From assembly GCA_007122945.1 (NCBI GenBank), contig SKSP01000232.1, positions 1 through 5,306 on the forward strand: DNA of 5,306 nucleotides. Direction: 5' to 3'. Of this stretch, positions 1 to 5,306 are shown piece after piece. The number at the start of each line of letters is the position of its first letter. The stretch's first letter is position 1. The position numbers were made by a program, and so were the translations under genes. The DNA is from Ilumatobacteraceae bacterium (GTDB taxonomy: Bacteria; Actinomycetota; Acidimicrobiia; Acidimicrobiales; Ilumatobacteraceae). Under the pieces are notes generated by a model. That model was given only the letters and a program-made list of their open reading frames with translations, was not told the DNA's origin and did no database searches.

Positions 1-6
1 ACCCGA

Positions 7-25
7 CTCGACAGGTCCGGTCGAG
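7..25. promoter_or_regulatory. Inverted repeat upstream of the kinase gene
   Basis: A perfect 6-bp inverted repeat, CTCGAC (7-12) and GTCGAG (20-25), is separated by 7 nt and ends just before the GGAGA ribosome site at 29-33. It could be an operator, a leader hairpin, or the end of an upstream gene's terminator. There is no T-run, and only 38 bases of upstream sequence are present, so the choice cannot be made here. A repeat of this size can also arise by chance in such GC-rich DNA. Confidence 0.3.
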
Positions 26-38
26 CCCGGAGAACCGC

Positions 39-621
39 ATGACGATCGCGATCTTGCAGAACGCTGCGCTGATCCTCGCGCTGGCGTTCCTCTACGACGT
101 GGTGGTGTTGAGCCGGGTGACAGGCTCGACGTCCCGCGTGCGCGCCACCCTCGCGAACGCTGGCACCGGGGTCGTGCTCGGTCTCGTCGGGGTCGCCGTG
201 ATGGCGTCGAGCTGGGAGCTCCGCGACGGCGTGATCCTCGACACCCGCTCGGTCGTGCTCACGATCGTCGGGCTGTTCTTCGGTGCCGTCCCCGTCGTGC
301 TGGCGATGGCGATCACGGGCGGGTACCGCCTCGGGACGGGCGGTGTGGGCGCATGGACTGGTCTGTCGGTGATCATCGCGACCGGTGCCGTCGGGTTGGG
401 GGCCCGTCGGGTCGTCGGCCCTGATCTGACCCGGATGCGAGCGTGGCAGCTCGCGGTGATCGGTCTGGTCGCCCACGTGGTGATGCTGGCGATGTTCGTC
501 CTCGTGCCGTTCGAGGGCTCGACGGAGGTGCTGCGCGAGATCGCGCTCCCCGTGCTGATCGTGTACCCGACGGCCGTCGTCCTGGTCGGGGTGCTGCTGC
601 TCCGCCGGCGGCCGCGACGCG
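39..621 (+). pseudogene. LytS/YhcK-type 5TM sensor, N-terminal part of a frameshifted histidine kinase
   Basis: This is the membrane-sensing part of a histidine kinase. The ATG at 39 is preceded by GGAGA at 29-33 with 5 nt spacing. The roughly 190 residues hold about six hydrophobic segments (near residues 3-24, 42-57, 72-93, 105-121, 136-156 and 167-188). They also show the hallmarks of the LytS-YhcK five-transmembrane receptor family: GVILDTR around residues 64-70, and a Gly-rich YRLGTGG stretch around 96-102. In other proteins this family precedes histidine kinase or GGDEF domains and is thought to sense ligands or the membrane state. After the Arg-rich end (residues 189-191) this frame stays open to 1427, but it turns into Arg-rich nonsense that shadows the kinase frame. 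The real protein therefore almost certainly continues in the frame of 622-1845. The end given is the frame junction, not a stop codon. Confidence 0.75.
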
Positions 622-624
622 ATG
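603..624 (+). other. Frame junction inside the histidine kinase gene
   Basis: The sensor is read in the frame of position 39 and the kinase in the frame of position 622, one base apart. Between them the sequence is GC-only apart from a single A. If one C of the CC at 612-613 is removed, the reading becomes LRRRRDAMTARQLAESE. That joins the last membrane helix, through a short basic stretch, to a normal PAS-leading helix, giving one 601-residue protein. No stop codon ends the first frame here, and no classic slippery heptamer is visible. An assembly or sequencing indel, or a true inactivating mutation, fits better than programmed frameshifting. Confidence 0.7.
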
Positions 625-1845
625 ACCGCACGACAGCTCGCAGAGAGCGAGTCGCGCTACCGCAGCGTGTTCGACAACGAGCACCTCGCCGTCATGGTGA
701 TCGACCCCGCGTCCGGCAACATCCTGGAAGCCAACCAGCGGGCGGTCGACTACTACGGCTGGCCGCGCGACGAGCTGCTGTCGATGACGACCAGCGACAT
801 CGAGGTCCTGCCCCGCGAGCAGGTTCGGCGTCGGATCGACGAGGGCATCGCCGCGGGGCGGACGGCGTTCGAGTTCGAGCACCGGCTCGCGTCCGGCGAG
901 ACACGCGACGTGGAGGTGATCGGCGGCGCGGTCACGGTCGACGGCGAACAGCGCGTCCACGTCGTGATCAACGACATCACCGATCGCAAACGGGCCGAGC
1001 GCGACCTGGCCACTGCACAGACCCATCTCCGCCAGGCGCAGAAGCTGGAGGCGGTCGGTCGGTTGGCCGGGGGCATCGCCCACGACTTCAACAACATGTT
1101 GCAGGTCATCCTCGGGTACACCGAGGTGGCACGCGCCGATGCCGATCCGGAGTCGGAGTTGGCCGAACACCTCGACGAGATCCACATGGCGGCTCGTCGC
1201 TCGGCGGATCTGACCCAGCAGCTGCTCGCGTTCGCCCGTCGTCAGGCCGCGGACCCCCGCCTCGTGGACGTCGGCGCAGCGATCGAGGCGTCGCTGCGGA
1301 GGTTGCGTCGGCTCGTGGGCCACCAGGTGGAGGTGCGTGTCGAGCGGGCCGACGATCCCTGGCTGGTTCGCGTCGACACCGGTCAATTCGACCAGGTCAT
1401 CACGAACCTGGCGATCAACGCGCGTGACGCGATGAGCGCGAATCCGAGCGGGGCCGGTCGATTGAGCATCACCGTCACCAACGTGGTCGTCGACGAGATG
1501 TCGGTGGACGATCCGCCAGAGGCGTCGGTGGGGGAGTTCGTCGAGATCGCCGTGCGTGACGACGGCCACGGGATGACCCCCGACGTGGTGGCATCGATGT
1601 TCGACCCGTTCTTCACGACCCGGAGCGACGAGGGTGGGACGGGCCTCGGGCTGGCGATCGTCTACGGCGTGATCACGGGGCACGGCGGTTTCATCCGCGT
1701 CGACACCGAACCCGGCGTCGGCACCGAGTTCCGCCTCTACCTCCCGCGTGCCCAGGCTGCCCTCGGCGAGGAGGTGGCCGAGTGGGTCGGCCACGAGACG
1801 GGCGAGATCCCGGTGCCGGACGGAGCACGTCCGCAGCCCGAGTGA
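622..1845 (+). CDS. PAS-domain sensor histidine kinase (catalytic part of the 5TM kinase)
   Basis: This is a cytoplasmic histidine kinase core that would autophosphorylate on His154 and pass the phosphate to a response regulator. Domain order in this 407-residue reading is PAS (about 10-125, ending in the typical DITDRKRAE linker), HisKA and HATPase_c. HisKA has the H-box GGIAHDFNN with His154. HATPase_c has an N-box with Asn262 and Asn266, G1 DGHG at 314-317, FDPFF from 327, and G2 GTGLGL at 339-344. All key residues are intact. The DFNN-type H-box is common in PAS kinases of the hybrid class, but no receiver domain follows; the protein ends in a tail of about 30 acidic and polar residues. 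The ATG at 622 lacks a good ribosome site, which supports it being the downstream half of the frameshifted gene that begins at 39. No response regulator lies in the window. A separate soluble kinase starting here is possible but less likely. Confidence 0.88.
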   Translation: MTARQLAESESRYRSVFDNEHLAVMVIDPASGNILEANQRAVDYYGWPRDELLSMTTSDIEVLPREQVRRRIDEGIAAGRTAFEFEHRLASGETRDVEVIGGAVTVDGEQRVHVVINDITDRKRAERDLATAQTHLRQAQKLEAVGRLAGGIAHDFNNMLQVILGYTEVARADADPESELAEHLDEIHMAARRSADLTQQLLAFARRQAADPRLVDVGAAIEASLRRLRRLVGHQVEVRVERADDPWLVRVDTGQFDQVITNLAINARDAMSANPSGAGRLSITVTNVVVDEMSVDDPPEASVGEFVEIAVRDDGHGMTPDVVASMFDPFFTTRSDEGGTGLGLAIVYGVITGHGGFIRVDTEPGVGTEFRLYLPRAQAALGEEVAEWVGHETGEIPVPDGARPQPE

Positions 1846-1922
1846 CCCTGCGACCTGGATGACCCTGCGCGCCGTTCGGTCATCCGGACGTCGATCGTCG
1901 ATCACCCGAAAGGAGGATGGGT
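1846..1922 (+). promoter_or_regulatory. Gap between kinase and exporter with strong ribosome site and short repeats
   Basis: The 77-nt gap ends in AGGAGG at 1911-1916, the strongest Shine-Dalgarno sequence in the window. Just before it, the heptamer CGTCGAT occurs twice in tandem (1889-1902), which also creates the near-palindrome GATCGTCGATC at 1893-1903. TGACCCTGCG occurs at 1843-1852, including the kinase stop codon, and again at 1860-1869. I see no clear -35/-10 pair and no terminator. The exporter may be cotranscribed with the kinase or have its own unrecognised promoter. Confidence 0.4.
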
Positions 1923-2909
1923 GTGGGACCCGCCCGACGTACCGTGGCGCTCGTGAACGACGAACCGATGATCGTTGCCGAGGGGCTCCACAAGCGCTAC
2001 GGCGACACGGTCGCGCTGGACGGGCTCGACCTCGTGGTCCCGGCCGGCACCGTGCTCGGCCTGCTCGGCCCGAACGGGGCCGGCAAGACGACCGCCGTCT
2101 CGATCCTGACCACGTTGCTGACTCCGAACGCCGGACACGCCGTCGTCGCCGGCGTGGACGTCGTGCGCGACCCCGACGGCGTCCGGCGCCTGATCGGCCT
2201 GTCCGGCCAGTACGCGGCGGTCGACGAGCACCTCACCGGTGCCGAGAACCTCGAGATGATCGGACGGCTGTACCGGCTCGGTCGACGGCTGTCGCGCCAG
2301 CGCGGCGGCGAGCTGCTCGACCGGTTCCGCCTCGCCGACGCGGCCGACCGTCCGGTCAAGACCTACTCCGGAGGCATGCGGCGTCGGCTCGATCTCGCCG
2401 CCGCCCTGATCGCCGAGCCGCCGGTGTTGTTCCTCGACGAGCCGACAACCGGCCTCGACCCGCGCAGCCGCACAGAACTCTGGGTGGTGATCCGCGATCT
2501 CGTCCGTCGCGGCACGACCGTGTTGCTCACCACCCAGTACCTCGAGGAGGCCGATCAGCTCGCTGACGACATCATCGTGATCGACCACGGGCGCGAGATC
2601 GCCCACGGCACGGCCGACGAGCTGAAGCGGATGATCGGTGGGGAGCATCTCGAACTGACGGTGCTCGACCTCGATCGGCTCGACGACGCGCGGGCGGTGG
2701 TCGAGCCGCACGCCATCGGTGAGATCCACTCCGACGCCCAGCGCGGGCACCTCTCGGCGCCGGTGGACGGCGGCGCGTCCACGCTCACCAAGGTGCTCCG
2801 CGATCTCGACGACCGCTCCGTCGAGATCGTCGACGTCGGGCTGCGCCGACCGACGCTCGACGACGTGTTCATGGCGCTCACCGGTCACACCGCGGAGGTC
2901 CCGACGTGA
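1923..2909 (+). CDS. DrrA-like ABC exporter ATP-binding protein
   Basis: This is the ATPase subunit of an ABC-2 exporter in the daunorubicin-resistance DrrA family, which powers efflux of drugs, glycolipids or other hydrophobic compounds. Numbering from the GTG at 1923, it shows Walker A GPNGAGKTT (49-57, Lys55), Q-loop Gln96, signature YSGGM (148-152), and Walker B LFLDE with Asp172 and Glu173. The H-switch position is Gln205, in TTQYLEEAD, as is usual for this subfamily. The C-terminal region (about 235 onward) matches the DrrA accessory domain and ends in the typical RRPTLDDVFMALTG. I chose GTG 1923 because AGGAGG lies 6 nt upstream. The ATG at 1917 abuts that site with no spacing; GTG 1953 and ATG 1968 are other options. 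The stop overlaps the permease start, so one operon is near certain. The substrate cannot be told from sequence. Confidence 0.93.
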   Translation: MGPARRTVALVNDEPMIVAEGLHKRYGDTVALDGLDLVVPAGTVLGLLGPNGAGKTTAVSILTTLLTPNAGHAVVAGVDVVRDPDGVRRLIGLSGQYAAVDEHLTGAENLEMIGRLYRLGRRLSRQRGGELLDRFRLADAADRPVKTYSGGMRRRLDLAAALIAEPPVLFLDEPTTGLDPRSRTELWVVIRDLVRRGTTVLLTTQYLEEADQLADDIIVIDHGREIAHGTADELKRMIGGEHLELTVLDLDRLDDARAVVEPHAIGEIHSDAQRGHLSAPVDGGASTLTKVLRDLDDRSVEIVDVGLRRPTLDDVFMALTGHTAEVPT

Positions 2910-3709
2910 ACAGTCCTGTGATCGCGCTGGCCGACGCCGCCGTCATCGCCAAGCGCAACGTCATCAAGATCAAGCGTGTCCCCGACGTGCTCGTCTTCGT
3001 CCTGATCTCGCCGATCATGTTCGTGCTGCTGTTCGCCTACGTGTTCGGCAGCTCGATCGAGGTGCCCGGTGGCAACTACCGCGAGTTCCTGATCGCCGGC
3101 ATCTTCGCCCAGACGGTCATGTTCGGTGCCACCTTCACCGGCGCCAGCCTCGCCGAGGACATGCAGAAGGGGCTGATCGACCGGTTCCGCTCGCTCCCGA
3201 TGTCGCGTTCGGCGGTGGTGGCCGGTCGCACGGCGAGCGACGTCATCTACAACGCGATCTCGATCGCCATCATGTCGCTCGCCGGGCTGCTGGTCGGCTG
3301 GCGGATCCGCGGATCGGTCACCGACGCCGTCATCGCATTCGCGCTGCTGTTGATCTTCGCCTACGCGTTCTCGTGGGTGATGGCCTGTGTCGGCCTGCTC
3401 GTGCCCACCCCGGAGGTCGTCAACAACGCGTCGTTCGTCGTGTTGTTCCCGTTGACGTTCGTCGCCAACACCTTCGTGCCGTCGGAGGACCTGCCCGGGC
3501 CCTTGCGACCGTTCGCGGAGTGGAACCCGATCTCTGCCGTCGTCCAGGCATCGCGCGAGCGATTCGGGAACATCCCGCCCGAGTGGCCCGAGCAGACCGC
3601 GTGGCCGTTGCAGAACCCGGTGCTCTACACCTTGATCTGGACCGTGATCGTCATCGTCGTGTTCGCCCCGATCGCCACCCGCCTGTACGAGCGCGCCAGC
3701 CGGCGGTGA
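2906..3709 (+). CDS. DrrB-like ABC-2 type transporter permease
   Basis: This is the membrane subunit partnering the ATPase just upstream. The GTG start overlaps the ATPase stop in GTGA and has GGAGG at 2894-2898, 7 nt before it, so translation is probably coupled. The 267 residues hold six predicted membrane helices (about 26-48, 59-80, 112-132, 139-165, 172-192 and 238-258), the usual size and topology for ABC-2 permeases. The conserved cytoplasmic segment DMQKGLIDRFRSLP sits at 85-98, between helices 2 and 3, and marks the DrrB branch; it is thought to contact the ATPase. The segment FVPSEDLPGPLRPFAEWNPI (190-209), before the last helix, is also typical of the family. The complex would act as a dimer with two ATPases. 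No extra extracellular domain is present. The exported compound is unknown. Confidence 0.93.
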   Translation: MNSPVIALADAAVIAKRNVIKIKRVPDVLVFVLISPIMFVLLFAYVFGSSIEVPGGNYREFLIAGIFAQTVMFGATFTGASLAEDMQKGLIDRFRSLPMSRSAVVAGRTASDVIYNAISIAIMSLAGLLVGWRIRGSVTDAVIAFALLLIFAYAFSWVMACVGLLVPTPEVVNNASFVVLFPLTFVANTFVPSEDLPGPLRPFAEWNPISAVVQASRERFGNIPPEWPEQTAWPLQNPVLYTLIWTVIVIVVFAPIATRLYERASRR

Positions 3710-3724
3710 CCGCCGTCAGCGCGC
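3691..3724. terminator. GC-rich hairpin between convergent genes, candidate bidirectional terminator
   Basis: CGGCGG (3701-3706) pairs with CCGCCG (3710-3715), and the three-base loop is the permease stop codon TGA (3707-3709). An outer stem, GCGCGC (3691-3696) with GCGCGC (3719-3724), can stack below it across a small internal loop (4 and 3 nt) that includes the stop codon of the opposing gene. The structure is nearly symmetric, so both transcripts could form it. No T-run follows on either strand, so it would be a non-canonical terminator, as proposed for some actinobacteria. Its function is inference. Confidence 0.5.
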
Positions 3725-4576
3725 GCCGACGAGGTCGGGTTCGATCTCGTCGATGTAGCGGTGGCGCCGGATGGCGTTGTCGATCGCGGCGGCCAGGATC
3801 AACAGCACGCTGGCCGAGATCAGCACCCGGCGATCGGTGATCGTGTCACGGACCCGTTCGGCCACCCCGAACAGATCGTGGGTGAGGAGCGAGCTCACGA
3901 GGACCGCCACGCCCCCGAGCACGACGGCGGCCTCGAGGGTCACCGCGACGGTGCGACGGCGGATGGCGTCCCGGCGGAACCCGCCGACCTTGGCCATCCC
4001 GACGTGGGCCGTCGTCCCGAAGATGAACGCCGTCTTCAGCCCGCGGGAGAGCGCGAGGGCTCCCTTTCCCGGCAGGCTCTCCCGGGTGGCGTACGGGCCG
4101 AACTCGTACCCGCCGTCGGGCACGCCGGCGCTGAGTGAGCGGTATTCGGCCGCGCTTCGTGGGAAACCGTCGATCGCCGAGCTGATGACGCCCACGACGG
4201 CCGGGTGGTTCTCCAGGAACGTGCGTGTGGTCTCGGGGTACTCGTCGAGGGACCAGTGGAAGGACCATCCGACGAGCAGCCCCCACGTGGCGAACACGGC
4301 GGCGACGGCGATGCCCGCGACGGCCGCGGTCACGTAGCCGTTCAACCCCCGCTCGAGCGACCACGACAACGACCGGTCGAACGTGATGGGCAACAGGATG
4401 ATCAGGATCCGCCCGCGATCGAACAGCTGCGTGAGCCCGGCGATCAGGAGTGCCGCGAGGCGCCGGATGCGAACCACGGCCCCACGCCCGGGTGCCGCGG
4501 CTTCACGCAGGAGTGTCGCGCACGTGTCAGCGAGACGTGTCGGGAACCCCCGCACGTCCGTCACGTGGATCCGCAT
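3716..4576 (-). CDS. Multi-pass membrane protein of unknown function
   Basis: I do not recognise this 286-residue protein. It has a basic N-terminal region (to about residue 40) and a hydrophobic stretch at 40-66 that may be one or two short helices. A clear helix follows at about 80-105, then a polar middle part (about 107-170) with many aromatic and charged residues. A weaker hydrophobic segment lies near 173-195, and clear helices at 210-231 and 250-268 precede a charged tail. The middle region between helices probably faces one side as a soluble loop. The frame is supported by these well-formed hydrophobic blocks, while the opposite strand gives only Arg/Ser/Pro-rich readings. The ATG at 4576 has only a weak purine-rich stretch upstream (GGGATCGGAC). 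It converges on the exporter, so it is not in that operon. It is a separate unit or follows the zinc-ribbon gene 120 nt upstream. Confidence 0.75.
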   Translation of the reverse strand: MRIHVTDVRGFPTRLADTCATLLREAAAPGRGAVVRIRRLAALLIAGLTQLFDRGRILIILLPITFDRSLSWSLERGLNGYVTAAVAGIAVAAVFATWGLLVGWSFHWSLDEYPETTRTFLENHPAVVGVISSAIDGFPRSAAEYRSLSAGVPDGGYEFGPYATRESLPGKGALALSRGLKTAFIFGTTAHVGMAKVGGFRRDAIRRRTVAVTLEAAVVLGGVAVLVSSLLTHDLFGVAERVRDTITDRRVLISASVLLILAAAIDNAIRRHRYIDEIEPDLVGAR

Positions 4577-4623
4577 GTCCGATCCCGTCGCCCCGACAGC
4601 TCCCCGTTCGATACCGCCAAGAT

Positions 4624-4640
4624 ATCACCCAAGGTGTGAT
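4624..4640. promoter_or_regulatory. Operator-like inverted repeat upstream of the membrane protein gene
   Basis: ATCAC (4624-4628) and GTGAT (4636-4640) form a perfect 5-7-5 inverted repeat in the most AT-rich short stretch of the window, about 50 nt before the ATG of the membrane protein at 4576. The rest of this 120-nt gap holds no gene. On the minus strand, GTGACC followed 16 nt later by TGATAT is a weak possible promoter, with its -10 overlapping the repeat. Such an overlap would suit a repressor site, but both the promoter and the operator are only suggested by pattern. Confidence 0.3.
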
Positions 4641-4671
4641 GTCGGTCACTCCTCGCGTCCCGAGTCGCCGC

Positions 4672-4698
4672 ATCGGCTCGCGGTCCGCGGATCGGCTC
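4672..4698. repeat. 8-bp direct repeat flanking a short palindrome at the end of the zinc-ribbon gene
   Basis: ATCGGCTC occurs at 4672-4679 and again at 4691-4698, where the second copy runs into the stop codon of the minus-strand gene (4697-4699). Between them lies CGCGG-T-CCGCG (4679-4689), a short perfect inverted repeat. On the minus strand this sits directly after the stop codon, so it may form a weak hairpin at the transcript end. There is no T-run. It is small enough to be chance in DNA this rich in CG-containing words. Confidence 0.3.
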
Positions 4699-5209
4699 AC
4701 ACGGCGACGCGCAGGTCGCGCAACGGTGCCATGTCCGCGTTCTCGGGCTCGCGCAAGCGGCGGCTGACGTCACCCTCGACCTCGTCGGCGCCCGGTCCGA
4801 AGGGGAGCACCAAGAGACCCTTGGCGCCGCAGGAGGGGCAGCGCAGTGCCGAGACCGTCATCAACTCGTCGGGATCACTGGTCCCTTCGAGGCGGTGCAT
4901 CCAGGCGCGCTCGATCGCCGCGGGATCGCTCTGGTTCTCACACGCGCCGCAGCGCACCAGTGCGTCGGGCGTCGTCGAGAAGTCGGTGTCGAAGCCGGAT
5001 CGCTTCGCCGCGTCGACCACCTCGGTCAACGTCGCCGGGGTCGGCGGCATCGGGTCGGCGCCCCCGGTCCCGTCGATCATCCGTCGCAGCGCCGCCTCGG
5101 CGCCGGCGGCCCATCGGCGCGCCTCCTCACGTCGACGTTCTCCCTCGGTCGGATGGCTGAACCACACGATGGCGGCGCCGATACCCATGGCGAGCAGATG
5201 ACGTTTCAC
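4697..5209 (-). CDS. Small N-terminally anchored protein with a CxxC/CxxC zinc-ribbon-like motif
   Basis: I do not recognise the family. The protein is about 170 residues. A basic start (MKRH) is followed by a short hydrophobic segment (about residues 5-17, LLAMGIGAAIVWF) that would act as a signal anchor. Next come a charged, Ala/Arg-rich helical stretch (about 22-45), a linker rich in Pro and Thr, and two cysteine pairs: CGAC (87-90) and CPSC (124-127), 33 residues apart. Paired CxxC motifs, the second as CPSCG, strongly suggest a structural zinc ribbon, perhaps for protein or nucleic-acid contact. The GTG at 5209 is preferred because GAGGG at 5217-5221 lies 7 nt away. The ATG at 5213-5215 has only 1 nt spacing to it. 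The acidic C-terminal region carries no motif I know. The gene is probably transcribed together with whatever lies to the right. Confidence 0.7.
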   Translation of the reverse strand: MKRHLLAMGIGAAIVWFSHPTEGERRREEARRWAAGAEAALRRMIDGTGGADPMPPTPATLTEVVDAAKRSGFDTDFSTTPDALVRCGACENQSDPAAIERAWMHRLEGTSDPDELMTVSALRCPSCGAKGLLVLPFGPGADEVEGDVSRRLREPENADMAPLRDLRVAV

Positions 5210-5250
5210 ACGCATGCCCTCGTCGTACCCGGTGGCGCCGCCGCCGAAAC

Positions 5251-5306
5251 GTCGTCAGTCCCCGTCGTCAGTCCCCGTCGTCAGTCCCCGTCGTCAGTCC
5301 CCGTCG
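5251..5306. repeat. 13-bp tandem repeat (minisatellite) at the right edge
   Basis: The unit GTCGTCAGTCCCC is repeated perfectly four times (5251-5263, 5264-5276, 5277-5289, 5290-5302), followed by the first four bases of a fifth copy, so the array runs off the window. On the minus strand each unit carries GACGGGGACTGA, which reads Asp-Gly-Asp-stop. Because 13 is not a multiple of 3, successive TGAs fall in different frames and close all three minus frames. The array probably marks the 3' end of a gene on the minus strand beyond the edge. The 35-41 nt between the array and the zinc-ribbon start hold only that gene's ribosome site. Confidence 0.9.

Noticed and set aside
612..622. Programmed ribosomal frameshift site in the kinase gene
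   Set aside because: No slippery heptamer, no stop codon at the shift and no obvious downstream pseudoknot were seen. An indel explains the data more simply, though programmed shifting cannot be fully excluded.
39..1427. One long plus-strand open frame of 462 codons
   Set aside because: Only the first 190 or so residues look like protein. The remainder is Arg/Gly/Pro-rich and overlaps the kinase frame, whose domains are complete. The true reading switches frame near 612.
1843..1869. Direct repeat TGACCCTGCG as a regulator binding site
   Set aside because: The first copy includes the kinase stop codon and there is no promoter-like element around the pair. Two 10-bp copies alone are weak evidence.
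373..1905. Long minus-strand open frame opposite the kinase
   Set aside because: It is antisense to an intact kinase with all its motifs. Such open antisense frames are common in DNA with strong GC3 bias, and its His/Arg/Asp-rich translation resembles no family.
1902..2888. Minus-strand open frame opposite the ABC ATPase
   Set aside because: It mirrors almost exactly the ATPase coding region and has no recognisable domain, so it is a GC-bias shadow.
4383..5201. Plus-strand open frame covering the right-hand genes and the gap
   Set aside because: The translation is low-complexity Arg/Ser/Pro with no motif, while the minus strand gives membrane helices and CxxC pairs over the same span.
5251..5306. 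CRISPR array
   Set aside because: The 13-bp units are directly adjacent with no spacers and no cas gene is near, so it is a simple tandem repeat.

Overview
The window is very GC-rich with strong G/C third-position bias. It carries a daunorubicin-type (DrrAB-like) ABC exporter and a LytS-type sensor kinase. Together these suggest a high-GC Actinomycetota genome, perhaps an uncultured Acidimicrobiia-like lineage. The lineage is inference from composition and protein flavour only; there is no marker gene.

Left half, plus strand. Positions 39-1845 encode what looks like one membrane-bound histidine kinase: a LytS/YhcK-type 5TM sensor, then PAS, HisKA and HATPase_c. The sensor and catalytic parts lie in different reading frames. 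The switch falls at a CC dinucleotide near 612-613, and dropping one C restores a smooth 601-residue kinase. After a 77-nt gap with a strong AGGAGG ribosome site comes an ABC exporter. Its ATPase (1923-2909) and 6-TM permease (2906-3709) overlap by GTGA, so they are translationally coupled. No response regulator is visible, so the kinase is an orphan within this window.

Right half, minus strand. A 286-residue multi-pass membrane protein (3716-4576) that I do not recognise converges on the permease with only 6 nt between stop codons. A GC-rich two-part hairpin spans that junction and could end transcription from both sides. Upstream of it, after a 120-nt gap with an operator-like inverted repeat, is a small N-terminally anchored protein with two CxxC pairs (4697-5209), probably a zinc ribbon. 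The window ends in a 13-bp tandem repeat (5251-5306). On the minus strand this repeat holds a TGA every 13 nt, so it closes all three minus frames. It may be the expanded 3' end of a gene beyond the edge.

Functionally, the left block could be a sensor plus small-molecule or lipid exporter. The two minus-strand genes have no assignable pathway. No RNA gene, CRISPR array, transposase or phage gene was found. The best candidates for a second look are the kinase frameshift, the convergent hairpin, the stop-codon minisatellite and the two unrecognised proteins. I see no convincing new multi-gene system.
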